This document shows, piece after piece, positions 8,509 to 17,322 of a stretch of 64,000 bases of DNA; positions within the stretch are counted from its first letter, which is position 1, and each line of letters begins with the position of its first letter. The stretch is from Sphingobacterium sp. SGG-5. Its GTDB lineage: Bacteria > Bacteroidota > Bacteroidia > Sphingobacteriales > Sphingobacteriaceae. The DNA is taken from positions 24,490-88,489 of the forward strand of contig NZ_JAAKGO010000011.1 of NCBI RefSeq assembly GCF_011043525.1. The letters run 5' to 3'. The notes beneath the pieces were generated by a model, which saw nothing but the letters and a program-made list of their open reading frames with translations, made no database searches and was not told the origin of the DNA. A program made the position numbers and the translations under genes.

Positions 8509-9882
8509 TTATTTTATGCGAAAATCTCTTTTCAGCGTCAACCAATGGGGACCAATATCTTTTGCGTTGAATAGTGAAGCTTGAATACTGGTCTCGGCTT
8601 CGAATCCCGTTCCTTTTGTGGTTTCTTTTGTCCTTTCCATGACGCCATAGGTATCCCGTTTTAATTTGGGGTCTTCGATCCGTACACCTGTAGGATAAGG
8701 TTCATTTTGCGGTCGCTTTACATTAAAAAATACATTATTCTCAAATTTGATATTTTCTGGATTTTTCGCCTTGGCTTCTGTCCACGTAATTGCTGTATCT
8801 TTTGCCGACACGACAATGTTGTCGGCGATTAAATTATTCCATGGGGGCAACACCGTTTTTTCATTTTTACCAGAACCTATGACAATCGGCTCTGCGCAAT
8901 CCACTATCGTATTCCCTCGGACTTCGGTGTTTTTTATTTGCCAATATCCGTGTAAGGGCGGATTTTCCCATGCATTCATAAATGTTATGGTGGCGTTCAA
9001 CCCCACACCGGTGAGTCCATGAAAGTAATTGTTAGTTATCTTGTGATCTTCGCCGATTATTCGGATCCCGCCTGTCCTTTCTTTTTGATTTCCAATGAAA
9101 TAGTTTCCATAAACATTTGCTTTGTTGCCGTGTCTTAGGGTTACCATTCCTTTGCTTTCATAGAACAAGTTGTTACGGATCGTATTATTGGTGGATTTGT
9201 TGGAGATGATTTCTATTTCACCGTCACAGTTAACAAATACATTTTCTTCAACCAGGGTAAAGGAGTCGTGCATCGACCATTTGTCGGTTCCCATTCGAAT
9301 CGTCTCACCTCCATTTCTCCCGAGAGGGGGCCGATTGGCAAAATAGTTGTGGTCGATCCGATGGTAATTAGGTTGATCCGAAACATAGACTCCGATGGTT
9401 GTACCGAGGTGAGTTTTGCCTTCGATATAGCAATGGTCGACTCGGTTTTTCGTGCCATAGAGGACGATCCAGCTGTTTCTTACTGCTTTATCAGGATTAT
9501 TGTAATTCACGATAGCGCAATTTGTCAGTCTACAGTTGTTAGATTTCGCTGAAAATGATATAACATTTTCTTTTAATGTATAGCCATTTTTAAAGAGTAA
9601 TCCATCTACGATCAACCAGGATCCTTCGATGATTAAACTAGAGCTTCCGGTCAATATTGTTTCTCCTGGATTTTCTACAGTCAATAGGATAGGAGATGTC
9701 TCTGTTCCTTGTCCTTTGAATACAAGCTTTTGGTCTTGCCACGTTTCGCCTTTCAACAAGACTATATCACCAGCAGCTAGATGAATTGTATTCAACTCTT
9801 CGGCAGAATGAATAGAATACTCTTTCGCAAAAAGAGGAAAACCTACGATGATCAAGGCTAAACTGATGACGATACTTTTCAT
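8509..9882 (-). CDS. Polysaccharide lyase family 6 (alginate / chondroitinase B type)
   Basis: 457 residues from the ATG at 9882, chosen because it starts directly at the signal peptide (MKSIVISLALIIVG...FAKEYS); an upstream in-frame ATG at 9912 would add 10 residues. It is a right-handed beta-helix with the PL6 hallmark NGGETIRMG (about 190-198). Glu222 and Glu224 (calcium ligands), Lys229 in ISNKS and Arg250 in LRHG follow; the 21-residue Lys-Arg gap and the 7-residue Glu-Lys gap equal those of chondroitinase B (Lys250/Arg271). PL6 enzymes cleave alginate or dermatan sulfate by beta-elimination at uronates. This is the best clue to the substrate of PUL1. Confidence 0.9.
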   Translation of the reverse strand: MKSIVISLALIIVGFPLFAKEYSIHSAEELNTIHLAAGDIVLLKGETWQDQKLVFKGQGTETSPILLTVENPGETILTGSSSLIIEGSWLIVDGLLFKNGYTLKENVISFSAKSNNCRLTNCAIVNYNNPDKAVRNSWIVLYGTKNRVDHCYIEGKTHLGTTIGVYVSDQPNYHRIDHNYFANRPPLGRNGGETIRMGTDKWSMHDSFTLVEENVFVNCDGEIEIISNKSTNNTIRNNLFYESKGMVTLRHGNKANVYGNYFIGNQKERTGGIRIIGEDHKITNNYFHGLTGVGLNATITFMNAWENPPLHGYWQIKNTEVRGNTIVDCAEPIVIGSGKNEKTVLPPWNNLIADNIVVSAKDTAITWTEAKAKNPENIKFENNVFFNVKRPQNEPYPTGVRIEDPKLKRDTYGVMERTKETTKGTGFEAETSIQASLFNAKDIGPHWLTLKRDFRIK

Positions 9883-9944
9883 GTTTTGTTTGAGTGGTGG
9901 TCTATGAATCAATTCAAGGTGGTTTCTCCCTGCTTAGCATTACT

Positions 9945-10274
9945 TTAATTTCCCTTCTTTGCTTCGGCCTTCATTTTCTTTAGTTTTGCCAGTTGTTCTG
10001 GTGTCAGGACGGCATTTTGTTCTTGTGTACGCTTACGGTACATTTCTATTTTTGCTTTTTTCTTTTCGCTTTCACTCAATGTTGTATCATCCACGATAGA
10101 TTTGACATCTGTCGCTTTTCTGATTTCCACGATTTTTGTACGTTGTTCGGGAGTCATGTTCAATTCATCCATCACCGCTTTATGGTGTAAGAATATACCT
10201 TTTGGTTTTGTTTGTGCGTTCAGGCCAAATGATAGAAACATCGAAATAGCTGCAATTAAAAGTGATTTTTTCAT
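9945..10274 (-). CDS. Small periplasmic helical protein, Spy/LTxxQ-like (copy 2)
   Basis: 109 residues from the ATG at 10274, which begins exactly at the signal peptide MKKSLLIAAISMFLSFGLNAQ; a longer frame to 10349 would overlap the upstream propeller gene. The mature part is highly charged and helical, with LTxxQ-type motifs (NMTPEQRTKI, LTPEQLAKLKKMK). It is a paralogue of the 7229-7561 protein. It lies between the propeller gene and the PL6 lyase gene, in the same direction. Confidence 0.72.
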   Translation of the reverse strand: MKKSLLIAAISMFLSFGLNAQTKPKGIFLHHKAVMDELNMTPEQRTKIVEIRKATDVKSIVDDTTLSESEKKKAKIEMYRKRTQEQNAVLTPEQLAKLKKMKAEAKKGN

Positions 10275-10329
10275 GTTTTTTTGTTTTAAATGGATTAATA
10301 TTAAGATTGTATGTAATACGCATAGACCT

Positions 10330-12204
10330 TTAATGTATAACTCGGACACGCATCAGCGATGGGCCAGTCGGATAATATAGGTATCCATCACTTTGAACCT
10401 TCGCAAAGCGGGCTCCTCGGAGAGAATTGTGCTGTGCTAATATATGGACGCTATGGTCAGCAGGATTGATAGCAAGGAGGTTTCCACTTATATTGTCTAT
10501 GCCGTAGAGTAGTCCGTCAGAACCTACAGATTCACTCAATATTACCCTGCTGCGACCCGATGCGTCTGATCCTTCTACTTCACCGAGACATACGGTTTCA
10601 CGTTTTACCGGATTAAAGACATAAAACTTATTATTGCCCGAGAAACCATAGATATTACCATTGGGAGCCCGTACCGCGGTGGTGTACGTTGTCGCGCCCG
10701 GAATAGGTTGGAGTTTATGGGATATTTTTTGTGTTTTGGTATCCCATAGGAAGACCCATGCTTCCTTTTCAGTCGGCTTTGCACTTGTTCCACCACGAAT
10801 AGAAGAGGTGACAAATATCTCGTCGGTCTCCGGAACGGCCGTCACGGAAGTATAGCTTTGCTTGGGTATGAGATCCTTGAAGGTCACTGTTTTTAGGGCA
10901 ACCGGATCGATCTGCACCAATGTACCGCCCAGATATCCTTTGATCGGGGCTGTTGGTGAATATATCTTCCCGTCAGATGCCGAGACAAGTTGTACAGGCC
11001 GCTCTTGTTTGTCTCGCCCATGCAGTTGTACCAGTAGACGTGGATTGTTAGCAGATTTTGGACGGTTCGGTTCGAAATATTCGATATAACCGCCCGTGTA
11101 ACTGCTGGTAAACAACCCCTTGCCATAGGAGAGTAGGTCGTATATCTGCACACCGCCACGGGCAATACGCCCCATATTAGTCAATGCTCCCGTTTTCAGG
11201 TCATACGAAAACATATTGCCCGGTTTCATACTGCTTCCATATAGTTTTCCATGATGAATGTCGCTAATGCTGAATACCAGTTTGGAAGAGGCTTCAAATG
11301 AGCTTTTGACGACAGTCTGTTCTTTTGTCTTTTGATTCACCACTATGAGGTTCCCATTGTCATCGATATGCGAAGCAATCTTTCCATCAAGGGCCACAAT
11401 GGGTTTCTCAATAACAGGTTGTGTCTCCCCGATCTGTATCCCATCCGCTGTACATAGGAAAAGTGTTTTTCCTTTCTTTCCATAGACTTTCCCATCGGCC
11501 GCCCGCCATATCGGAGGCGCACCATAAGTCTGTAGGTTTTCGGGCAACAATTGCTTTTTTTCTTTTGTCCGAGGGTCGTAAGACCATAACTCGCCATGCT
11601 GCATACCCATAGGGAAATAAATGATCCCATCGGCATCGCTCGCCGGTTTGATGACATATTCTACATTTGCATTTGGCGAAATACGGGTCAGATGTTCGAC
11701 CTGCTGCGTGGCAGGGTCGAGAATGGACACGGACCCTCGTGGGAATGTGCCTACATAAATTTTACCATTTGGGGCGATCGTATAACTTCCTCCTACCCAG
11801 TAGGTACCGATGCCTGGTTTGCCAACAGTGGATATCTTTCCAGTTGGTATGTCGTATTTCAGAAAACGTCCCTTATTGCCCGCAAACAGATATAATACTT
11901 GCTCACTGTGTTTGAATAGTAATACGCTATTGGCTTTGCCATAGGGGGTGAGGTCTATCTGGATAAGCTTCCCGCTGACTATATGCACCCCAACTAAGGC
12001 ACTTCGGTCAGCATCGGTAAGACCTGCCCAAGCTATAGGGCCGGTTTCCGGGTCGTTTGTCAGCAATTCAATGGAAAGATTCATTCGTATAGGCTTGCCT
12101 ATATCTTCAAAAACATACTCTTTTTTTTCTTGAGCTAATGCAGTCGTTATACATATATGGAGAAAGAAACTCCACAACACTAATTTTTTCTTGATCATTA
12201 TCAA
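10330..12204 (-). CDS. Secreted beta-propeller protein, possible lyase or glycan binder
   Basis: 624 residues with a signal peptide ending near TALAQEKK (two possible ATGs 6 bp apart). The sequence repeats blade-like units with a turn followed by IYVGTF, VYGKKG, LYGSSM, IYSPTA, IYGFSG or LYYPTG and strands such as SVSILDPATQQV and FSYDLKTGAL, consistent with a 7-8 bladed propeller. Some polysaccharide lyases (PL11, PL22, PL24/25) are propellers, but I cannot match catalytic residues of any of them. Its place between a beta-helix lipoprotein and a Spy-like gene in PUL1 supports a role in glycan handling. Function otherwise unknown. Confidence 0.68.
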   Translation of the reverse strand: MIMIKKKLVLWSFFLHICITTALAQEKKEYVFEDIGKPIRMNLSIELLTNDPETGPIAWAGLTDADRSALVGVHIVSGKLIQIDLTPYGKANSVLLFKHSEQVLYLFAGNKGRFLKYDIPTGKISTVGKPGIGTYWVGGSYTIAPNGKIYVGTFPRGSVSILDPATQQVEHLTRISPNANVEYVIKPASDADGIIYFPMGMQHGELWSYDPRTKEKKQLLPENLQTYGAPPIWRAADGKVYGKKGKTLFLCTADGIQIGETQPVIEKPIVALDGKIASHIDDNGNLIVVNQKTKEQTVVKSSFEASSKLVFSISDIHHGKLYGSSMKPGNMFSYDLKTGALTNMGRIARGGVQIYDLLSYGKGLFTSSYTGGYIEYFEPNRPKSANNPRLLVQLHGRDKQERPVQLVSASDGKIYSPTAPIKGYLGGTLVQIDPVALKTVTFKDLIPKQSYTSVTAVPETDEIFVTSSIRGGTSAKPTEKEAWVFLWDTKTQKISHKLQPIPGATTYTTAVRAPNGNIYGFSGNNKFYVFNPVKRETVCLGEVEGSDASGRSRVILSESVGSDGLLYGIDNISGNLLAINPADHSVHILAQHNSLRGARFAKVQSDGYLYYPTGPSLMRVRVIH

Positions 12205-12234
12205 TTTGTTTTAAGCTAAGGTATTGACGATTTA

Positions 12235-13464
12235 TTACCTATCCTCCCATGGGAACGGCTGTGTACTGCTATTCACTAAATCTGTAATGTCAGCCCAGCC
12301 TGCAAATCCTTTGGAAATGGCACCGTACGATACGAATGTCCCCAAGGCGACCTTGGTGACTATCTTGGACGAATAGGTATTGCCGCTGATCCTGACTTTG
12401 TCTGTATCTATTCCAAAATTGCTCAACAAGAGTGCTTTCTTATCTGTTACCGATCCGGTTTGTAAGGTGTTCCCTTCCTCAGCTGTTAACAGATAATTCC
12501 ATTCGGGAGGACTGAATCCCGCATGGTAAAAGGTAATCGCATTCTCTGTGTTGGTGGAAGCGTTGTTTGTAAAACTATTATTTGTGAAAGCGTAATTCGT
12601 ACGGAAATATTCATCGCCAACGGGTTCTCGACTGTTAAAAAGGGGGACAGAAATAAATACCTTGCCATCAAAACCCTGATTTCTGATAAAGGTCGACCCG
12701 CTCACCAGAGCGTAGTCCATATCGTCCCTAAAACGCACATAATCTCCTGTGCAGTCTTCAAAATGCGAATCAACGACCGACACATAGGAGGTGCCGTAAG
12801 CATTGTAAATATGGTGTGAATGGCTATCGATACCAATTCGTTTAAATGTACAATTTAGGAAGGTCACATGGCTTGTTCCCGGTTGGTGCGCTCCGGCCGC
12901 ACCATAAATAATTCCCCGCATATCCGTCCAAGAGCAGTTTTCGATCAAAATATTCTTTGCTGATTTATCTGCATCCGATGTCACCCGAAAGGCATAACCC
13001 AACTCACCGCTCCCCGTAAACGAGATGTTTTTGACGTGTATATTTTGGGAATTTTTAATATCAAATAGTGAACTTTTGGATAGCGCGAGATCCTCAGGGG
13101 CCATAAAGACTGTCTTACCGTCTACGCCTTGCAAGGTGAGCCTATTTTGGGAATTACCGATTGAACTCAGTACCAGTGTTTTTTCTGTATAGGATCGGGA
13201 ATAACTCCCTTCCGAAAATTGAACGTGAACTGGTGTTTTCTCAAGCAATTCATTCACTTTGTCCCAAAAGGCAGTGCTTAAGAAGTCGGCGGCATTTTTT
13301 GGGGAATCTCCACTTCCGTCACCTTGTTTTACATAGGACACATATTGGTATTTCTCGGTAGCGACATCATTTTCATCCAACGTTATTAAAAAGTCCGTGG
13401 GATACGAGCTTTTACTGCAAGAGACAAGAAAGAAAAGACACAGTATAATAAGATTTGTTTTCAT
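12235..13464 (-). CDS. Lipoprotein with right-handed parallel beta-helix (pectate-lyase-like fold)
   Basis: 409 residues with a lipoprotein signal (MKTNLIILCLFFLVSC). The body has beta-helix rungs such as NIHVKNISFTGSG, NILIENCSWTDM, HVTFLNCTFKRI, YVSVVDSHFEDC and YALVSGSTFIRN. Conserved-looking polar clusters (DSHSHHIYNAYG, DYVRFRDDMDY) on consecutive rungs could be an active or binding site. It could be an unassigned lyase or hydrolase acting on the PUL1 glycan at the cell surface. No known PL or GH family motif was matched. Confidence 0.72.
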   Translation of the reverse strand: MKTNLIILCLFFLVSCSKSSYPTDFLITLDENDVATEKYQYVSYVKQGDGSGDSPKNAADFLSTAFWDKVNELLEKTPVHVQFSEGSYSRSYTEKTLVLSSIGNSQNRLTLQGVDGKTVFMAPEDLALSKSSLFDIKNSQNIHVKNISFTGSGELGYAFRVTSDADKSAKNILIENCSWTDMRGIIYGAAGAHQPGTSHVTFLNCTFKRIGIDSHSHHIYNAYGTSYVSVVDSHFEDCTGDYVRFRDDMDYALVSGSTFIRNQGFDGKVFISVPLFNSREPVGDEYFRTNYAFTNNSFTNNASTNTENAITFYHAGFSPPEWNYLLTAEEGNTLQTGSVTDKKALLLSNFGIDTDKVRISGNTYSSKIVTKVALGTFVSYGAISKGFAGWADITDLVNSSTQPFPWEDR

Positions 13465-13488
13465 AGTAATATGTAGGGACTAGTATAA

Positions 13489-14436
13489 TTAAGGTTCGAC
13501 GATGACTTTAACCTGTTTGACCACCTTTACTTCTCCCTCGGCATTGATGTTGGACGCCAAGAATGTAGCGACATATGTTCCGGGGACATCATAGGTGTAC
13601 TTAAACTCGCCCAGCTGCGGATCTGCATAGCTTTTTATGGGCTCTCCCATATCGGGGCCTATATCTTTAGCACTAAAATCAATTTTTTCAGTGACGATCC
13701 AATTATCGTATGCCGGGTAGGGGCTATTGCCCCTTGGAAACCAAACGGCACTGCCTGAGGAATTAGGTCTACCTGGATTCCCTGGTGTTCCTAATTCAAC
13801 AGCTGTCCATCCGCCGGTCTTTGTCTCAATCAGTCTCTGCCTTCCGGTCAACGTATTCGCCGTGACTGAAACCTGAGAAAGTGTCCATTGCGTCGGCTTT
13901 CCGCCGGGGATAGTCTGATTTCGGAAAGCAAAATACAGTCCTTTTTTCTCGGGGCCGACGATATCGGACAGGTCGAAGACACCTGAAGCTACTGTAGTAC
14001 CATTATAGTTGCCATTACTTCCTATGGCTGAGGATAAAATGAACATATCAGTAATGTCTGTCCACTCGCCTGCATCAAAGCTGGCGCTTACATTTTCTGG
14101 TGAGAAATCTCCATTGAATGCCGTAGATACCAATACGGACAGTTGATCTTCTTGGTTCCCATAATTTGCATTCGACGAAAAAGAAACCTCAGGATCAAAC
14201 AATTCCAAAGCTCTGCCTTCCCGATAGACGTAATCGTTGCCTAATTCCCCCGAATAGAATGTCACAATATTGGCACTACCTGTTAGGTCAAACTTGATTT
14301 CTTCGCCGACTTTTGCGGTGATCTCTCTAGTTGGTGCGTCAAAATCCAGCGTTTCGAGATCCATGGTTTTGCTGCAAGAGCTCAACAGAGCAGCTGCGAG
14401 TAGTAAGCAGATATATTTTTTTAACATAGTCATCAT
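13489..14436 (-). CDS. DUF5017-type surface lipoprotein (SusE-position), copy 1
   Basis: 315 residues with a lipoprotein signal (LLLAAALLSSC). The DUF5017-like pattern is clear: VTFYSGELGNDYVYREGR, ANYGNQEDQLSVLVSTAFNG, WTDITDMF, PTQWTLSQVSVTAN and a C-terminal PKD/Ig-like strand set YDVPGTYVATFLASN. It follows another DUF5017 gene directly after SusD, the position usually held by surface glycan-binding proteins. In-frame ATGs at 14436, 14433 and 14427 are all possible starts. Likely role: glycan capture at the outer membrane. Confidence 0.8.
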   Translation of the reverse strand: MMTMLKKYICLLLAAALLSSCSKTMDLETLDFDAPTREITAKVGEEIKFDLTGSANIVTFYSGELGNDYVYREGRALELFDPEVSFSSNANYGNQEDQLSVLVSTAFNGDFSPENVSASFDAGEWTDITDMFILSSAIGSNGNYNGTTVASGVFDLSDIVGPEKKGLYFAFRNQTIPGGKPTQWTLSQVSVTANTLTGRQRLIETKTGGWTAVELGTPGNPGRPNSSGSAVWFPRGNSPYPAYDNWIVTEKIDFSAKDIGPDMGEPIKSYADPQLGEFKYTYDVPGTYVATFLASNINAEGEVKVVKQVKVIVEP

Positions 14437-14459
14437 TCAATATTTTTGAGTTATGGTTG

Positions 14460-15461
14460 TTAGGGCGTAACCGTAATTTTTAGTTGAATAAGCTTTTTCG
14501 TCTTATCTTTATTTCCTCCATGAAAGGTAACATCATACTCACCAGGGATGTTATATACGTACGTATATTGCTCTAAAGGAAGGTCCGTATCTCTTTTAAT
14601 AATAGTTCCCTTGTCGCCACCAACAGGAACTTTATTTGCTATAGCTTTGGTCACCGCCCAAGTATCCATAGCATTAGTAGATGTTTTATTCCGTGCTAGA
14701 AATAGACTGTTAAGGACACCTGTAGTAGCGTGGTACATTACACGAGGACCGGCTGTGCCGTCCCATTCTGCTCCATCCGTTCCTACATATCCATGCACTG
14801 CCATTTTCCAGTCTGCGTCGGCAAACGAACATATTTCAGTGGACTCTCCGCCTATTAATCCGGTAAATGACCAGCCTGGGTAAGTCACGCTGTTGGCCGT
14901 TCTGTCGTAACCATAAAAATACCACTGGGTAGGCCTATTACCCGAGGTACTTTGTTCTATATTATTTCTTACAGCGAGATAATAGGGTTTGTCTTCCACA
15001 ATGAATTCGGATATGTCTGTAAGATCGGAAGAGAAGTTGACTACAGTTGCTCCCATAGGTGCTGGTATGTTGAATTTTGAAGTCATGTCTCTCCAATTGG
15101 CAGAGGTGATTCCTTCATAGCTATAGTCTTCATCGAAGTCCTGCGAAAGCAAAATGGATAGTGACTTTTGCTCCCCATAGCTGGAATTTGTATGGATGCG
15201 CAAAGTCGGGTTTTCAATAGATACCTCTCTTCCCCCGATATAATTATAATCTTTCCCAAACTCACCCGAGTAGAAATAAACGGTATCGGCATTGCCTTCA
15301 AACTGAAACTTCACAGTTTCCCCCGCCTTAACTTCCAAGGAACTCATTTTGACGTCAAACGGAATGATCTGAAATGTGCCGGGAGACATCTTGGGGTTTT
15401 CCTTCGTACAGGATAAGGCTGCCAACGCCAGCAAGCTCATATAAAATAAATTCGTTTTCAT
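14460..15461 (-). CDS. DUF5017-type surface lipoprotein (SusE-position), copy 2
   Basis: 333 residues with a lipoprotein signal (MSLLALAALSC). Same architecture as the next gene: VYFYSGEFGKDYNYIGGR, SYGEQKSLSILLSQDF, WRDMTSKFN, RPTQWYFYGYDRTAN and a C-terminal strand region YNIPGEYDVTFHGGN. It is the first gene after SusD (26 bp). The pair probably arose by duplication and, by position, serves as surface glycan-binding proteins for PUL1. Confidence 0.8.
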   Translation of the reverse strand: MKTNLFYMSLLALAALSCTKENPKMSPGTFQIIPFDVKMSSLEVKAGETVKFQFEGNADTVYFYSGEFGKDYNYIGGREVSIENPTLRIHTNSSYGEQKSLSILLSQDFDEDYSYEGITSANWRDMTSKFNIPAPMGATVVNFSSDLTDISEFIVEDKPYYLAVRNNIEQSTSGNRPTQWYFYGYDRTANSVTYPGWSFTGLIGGESTEICSFADADWKMAVHGYVGTDGAEWDGTAGPRVMYHATTGVLNSLFLARNKTSTNAMDTWAVTKAIANKVPVGGDKGTIIKRDTDLPLEQYTYVYNIPGEYDVTFHGGNKDKTKKLIQLKITVTP

Positions 15462-15487
15462 AACTTAATGCTTAATTGTATGAATAA

Positions 15488-17311
15488 TTATTGCCATCCC
15501 GGATTTTGTGTCAGTTCTTTGTTCAGCGCCCGCTCACGAATAGGAATGGGGAACAACAGATGTTTTTGTGCCACGTTTTGAAAAGCCCATGTAGCATATG
15601 ACGGCGCGCTGCTTGTAGAGATCTCGATTTCCGTGTCTTTCATCACCGATAAGAAATCTCCCCACCGGATCAGGTCATATTTTCGCAACGCTTCAAAACC
15701 GAGCTCTCTGGATCGCTCGTCTTTGATCAGTTTCATAAATTCCACCGGATCATCTTTTTGTACGGTTGTCAAGCTGGGATCGGCCGCTGCAATAGTTGTA
15801 ATCGTGGCCGTAGCTTTTGCAGCTGTTGTGGGGTCTCCTCCGGTAATCACGACTGTAGGGGCAGAAGTGTATAGACGTCCTTTATTCGTAACATCTATAT
15901 AGGTTACCTTACCGTCGGCAATGGTTGCTTTTGCAGTCGCCTCAACCCCTCCGCCATCGATAATTGCAATCGTCGGAGCTGACTTATATCCCGCTCCCGC
16001 ACCGGTCACTTTGATGGATTTTACCAATTCATGAGGTAACAATTTTCCATAAGCGCGGTTTCTCACCTCTTCTACAGCTTGGATTGCTTCGGGGGAAGGT
16101 TGTGCACCGGCATTGGCCATAACATCCGCTTCGGCAAACATCAATAACACGTCCGAATACCGCAACAACGGATAGTTTTGACAACTCAAGCTGGTACTGT
16201 GATCCAACTCGTATTCACGACGCCATTTTGCGATATCCCTTTCATAGATCGAACCGGTATGATTGACCTTACTTTTTCCCTCGTAGCTGAATGGAGCAAT
16301 CGTCCAATCCCGCCTTAGATCATTGGCATCGAAAAGATTGTAGTATCTTTCGGTTGGCCGGATGATGCCATAGGAGTGGCCTAATGAAACATCCCGGGTC
16401 GCTACGCCAAGCCGCACACCAATCCAGCCAGCCTCCGAATAGTTATCTGAGCCATTGCCCCAAAATTCCACTTCCCAGATGCTTTCATTGATGTCATATT
16501 GATCCCGGGCATAATTGATAAATATCTGCTCATAACTGGGATTTAGCGAATGGCCGGCAGTCATCACTTTCTGCGCCCAGTCTCGGGCTTCGGCATATTT
16601 AGAGACATCGTTCAGCGGATTGCCTGCTATATAAAGGCATACCCGCGCTAAGATCCCCTGCACTGCCGATTTGGTCACTCTTCCTGCATGTCCGACAGCT
16701 TGTATAGAAAGCACCTTTTTTTCAGCATCTTCCATTTCTTCTAAGATGAAGTCATAGATTTCTCGATCGGTCTTTCTTGCGATACTATTGTTGGTGGGAC
16801 CTTCCGTCGGCTTTAGCACCAACGGCACACCTCCCCAGTTGCTCACCAACAGGAAATAGTAGTAAGCACGTAAGAATTTGGCTTCACCTATGATGACATT
16901 TCTCGCGGCGTTATTCATTTCTGGCTTGTCGGCATTAGCCAACAACAAATTCGCCCGAGCTATGCCGTCGTACAGCTTTTGCCAGGTGGTGCGTATGCGG
17001 GTATGTGCCGGCGTATAATCGTAGATCTGAGGACCCTCGGCCGAACTGCGGTTATAATAACCTAAGTCTGCTTCAGTGCCGAAATAACTACTCATCATGT
17101 ACGAGTAGAGCTCAGATGCTCCCAACGGATCGTACACTCCTGCCAATGCTCTCTCTAGTTGCTCTGCTGTCTCGTAATATTGGTCAGGTTCAAAAAAGTC
17201 CGAAGGCTTGGTATCTAAGAATTTGTCACAGCCCATAGCAAATACACCAAGTATTGCCGCACAAATTTTAACAGCTATTTTTTTGCTCAATGTTTTCATT
17301 TTTCTTAACAT
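15488..17311 (-). CDS. SusD/RagB family nutrient-binding lipoprotein with inserted GxGY repeat module
   Basis: 607 residues with a lipoprotein signal (ICAAILGVFAMGC). SusD features are the N-terminal DKFLDTKPSDFF, TPR-like helices (EAKFLRAYYYFLLVSNWGGVPLV), RYSDVLLMFAEA and the C-terminal DERSRELGFEALRKYDLIRWG. Between about residues 427 and 510 lies an insertion with two copies of a GxGYxSAPTxxIxGG-type unit followed by Ala-rich AKATI stretches. This is not part of the normal SusD fold. SusD caps the SusC pore and binds glycan. The gene starts 11 bp after susC ends; an in-frame ATG at 17299 is an alternative start. Confidence 0.92.
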   Translation of the reverse strand: MLRKMKTLSKKIAVKICAAILGVFAMGCDKFLDTKPSDFFEPDQYYETAEQLERALAGVYDPLGASELYSYMMSSYFGTEADLGYYNRSSAEGPQIYDYTPAHTRIRTTWQKLYDGIARANLLLANADKPEMNNAARNVIIGEAKFLRAYYYFLLVSNWGGVPLVLKPTEGPTNNSIARKTDREIYDFILEEMEDAEKKVLSIQAVGHAGRVTKSAVQGILARVCLYIAGNPLNDVSKYAEARDWAQKVMTAGHSLNPSYEQIFINYARDQYDINESIWEVEFWGNGSDNYSEAGWIGVRLGVATRDVSLGHSYGIIRPTERYYNLFDANDLRRDWTIAPFSYEGKSKVNHTGSIYERDIAKWRREYELDHSTSLSCQNYPLLRYSDVLLMFAEADVMANAGAQPSPEAIQAVEEVRNRAYGKLLPHELVKSIKVTGAGAGYKSAPTIAIIDGGGVEATAKATIADGKVTYIDVTNKGRLYTSAPTVVITGGDPTTAAKATATITTIAAADPSLTTVQKDDPVEFMKLIKDERSRELGFEALRKYDLIRWGDFLSVMKDTEIEISTSSAPSYATWAFQNVAQKHLLFPIPIRERALNKELTQNPGWQ

Positions 17312-17322
17312 AATGGTCCAAA

